From an uncultured bacterium (GTDB lineage Bacteria > Cyanobacteriota > Vampirovibrionia > Gastranaerophilales > Gastranaerophilaceae), in assembly GCA_945910925.1 (NCBI GenBank), contig CAMDZX010000125.1, forward strand, positions 1 through 5,141: 5,141 nucleotides of DNA. The letters are read 5' to 3'. Positions 5,058-5,141 of the stretch are shown one piece after another. A program made the position numbers and the translations under genes. The number at the start of each line of letters is the position of its first letter. The stretch's first letter is position 1. The notes beneath the pieces are model-generated. The model did no database searches. It was not told the DNA's origin and saw only the letters and a program-made list of their open reading frames with translations.

Positions 5058-5084
5058 GTAGTTGTCAGGCAATGCCTGACCTAC
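5058..5084. repeat. REP-like palindrome (GTAG ... CTAC) after the MNT gene
   Basis: GTCAGGCA (5064-5071) and TGCCTGAC (5073-5080) are perfect inverted arms around one base. Flanking GTAG (5058-5061) and CTAC (5081-5084) extend the pairing to 12 bp, with a TT bulge (5062-5063) on the left side. It is far richer in G+C than its surroundings and lies 5 nt after the MNT stop. A GTAG tetranucleotide before an imperfect palindrome is the hallmark of REP sequences mobilised by RAYT (IS200-like) transposases. No T-run follows on the plus strand, so a Rho-independent terminator is less likely, though transcript 3'-end protection is possible. Whether it is repeated in the genome cannot be seen here. 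Confidence 0.55.
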
Positions 5085-5104
5085 TTCTGAAAGGGGTAAA
5101 TGTA

Positions 5105-5119
5105 AAGTTCAGCATGACA
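5105..5119. repeat. Possible fragment of a second intergenic repeat
   Basis: AAGTTCAGCATGACA reads on the other strand as TGTCATGCTGAACTT. I recall this as one arm of a dispersed palindromic repeat of the type TCATGCTGAA...TTCAGCATGA seen between genes in several bacterial groups. Only one arm is present, so this is a weak call. The rest of 5085-5141 shows no gene. Confidence 0.2.
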
Positions 5120-5141
5120 TGAATAGTTGTGTTTATTGGGT

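Noticed and set aside
1..5141. CRISPR arrays, tRNA or rRNA genes, riboswitches, tandem repeats
   Set aside because: Reading both strands showed no regularly spaced direct repeats, no tRNA-like arms or rRNA segments, and no intergenic gap with a recognisable riboswitch core; the longest internal gap is 120 bp.

Overview
The window is AT-rich (roughly one third G+C by eye) bacterial DNA with short intergenic gaps. It carries six complete genes and the 5' part of a seventh. The MEP-pathway enzyme IspG shows that this is a bacterium. The low G+C, the Firmicutes-like form of IspG and the intergenic repeats suggest a host-associated or anaerobic lineage such as Clostridia/Negativicutes or Gastranaerophilales. 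That placement is a guess, because no rRNA or other phylogenetic marker is present.

Layout. Positions 1-1219 hold a leftward two-gene operon: a HAD-family phosphatase resembling MtnX, then a class III PLP-dependent aminotransferase cut off by the left edge. The two genes overlap by 26 bp. A 45-bp divergent promoter region (1220-1264) separates them from the rightward wecB gene (UDP-GlcNAc 2-epimerase, 1265-2383). wecB converges, with a 6-bp gap, on a leftward YfcE/MJ0936-like metallophosphoesterase (2390-3136). A 29-bp divergent gap separates the phosphoesterase from the rightward ispG gene (3166-4233). After a 120-bp gap with no recognisable gene comes a rightward two-gene module (4354-5053): an HI0074-family HEPN-type protein overlapped by a minimal nucleotidyltransferase (MNT). 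The right end (5054-5141) is non-coding and carries a REP-like hairpin and a possible fragment of a second repeat.

How the genes relate. Most are housekeeping: isoprenoid synthesis (ispG), surface polysaccharide precursor supply (wecB), and two phosphatases/phosphoesterases. The HAD/aminotransferase pair and the HEPN/MNT pair are the two genuine co-transcribed units.

Most interesting points. (1) The HEPN-type protein keeps the Arg and the downstream Tyr of the family motif R-x4-H-x-Y, but its His is replaced by Tyr (R93...Y98-E-Y100). The RNase site therefore looks dead, while the tyrosine that MNT partners AMPylate in characterised HepT systems is retained. (2) Four genes (HAD, wecB, ispG, HEPN) lack a Shine-Dalgarno sequence and have a -10-like hexamer ending 6-8 nt before the ATG, which suggests leaderless mRNAs. 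The other three genes have clear Shine-Dalgarno sequences. No wholly new system can be claimed from the sequence alone.
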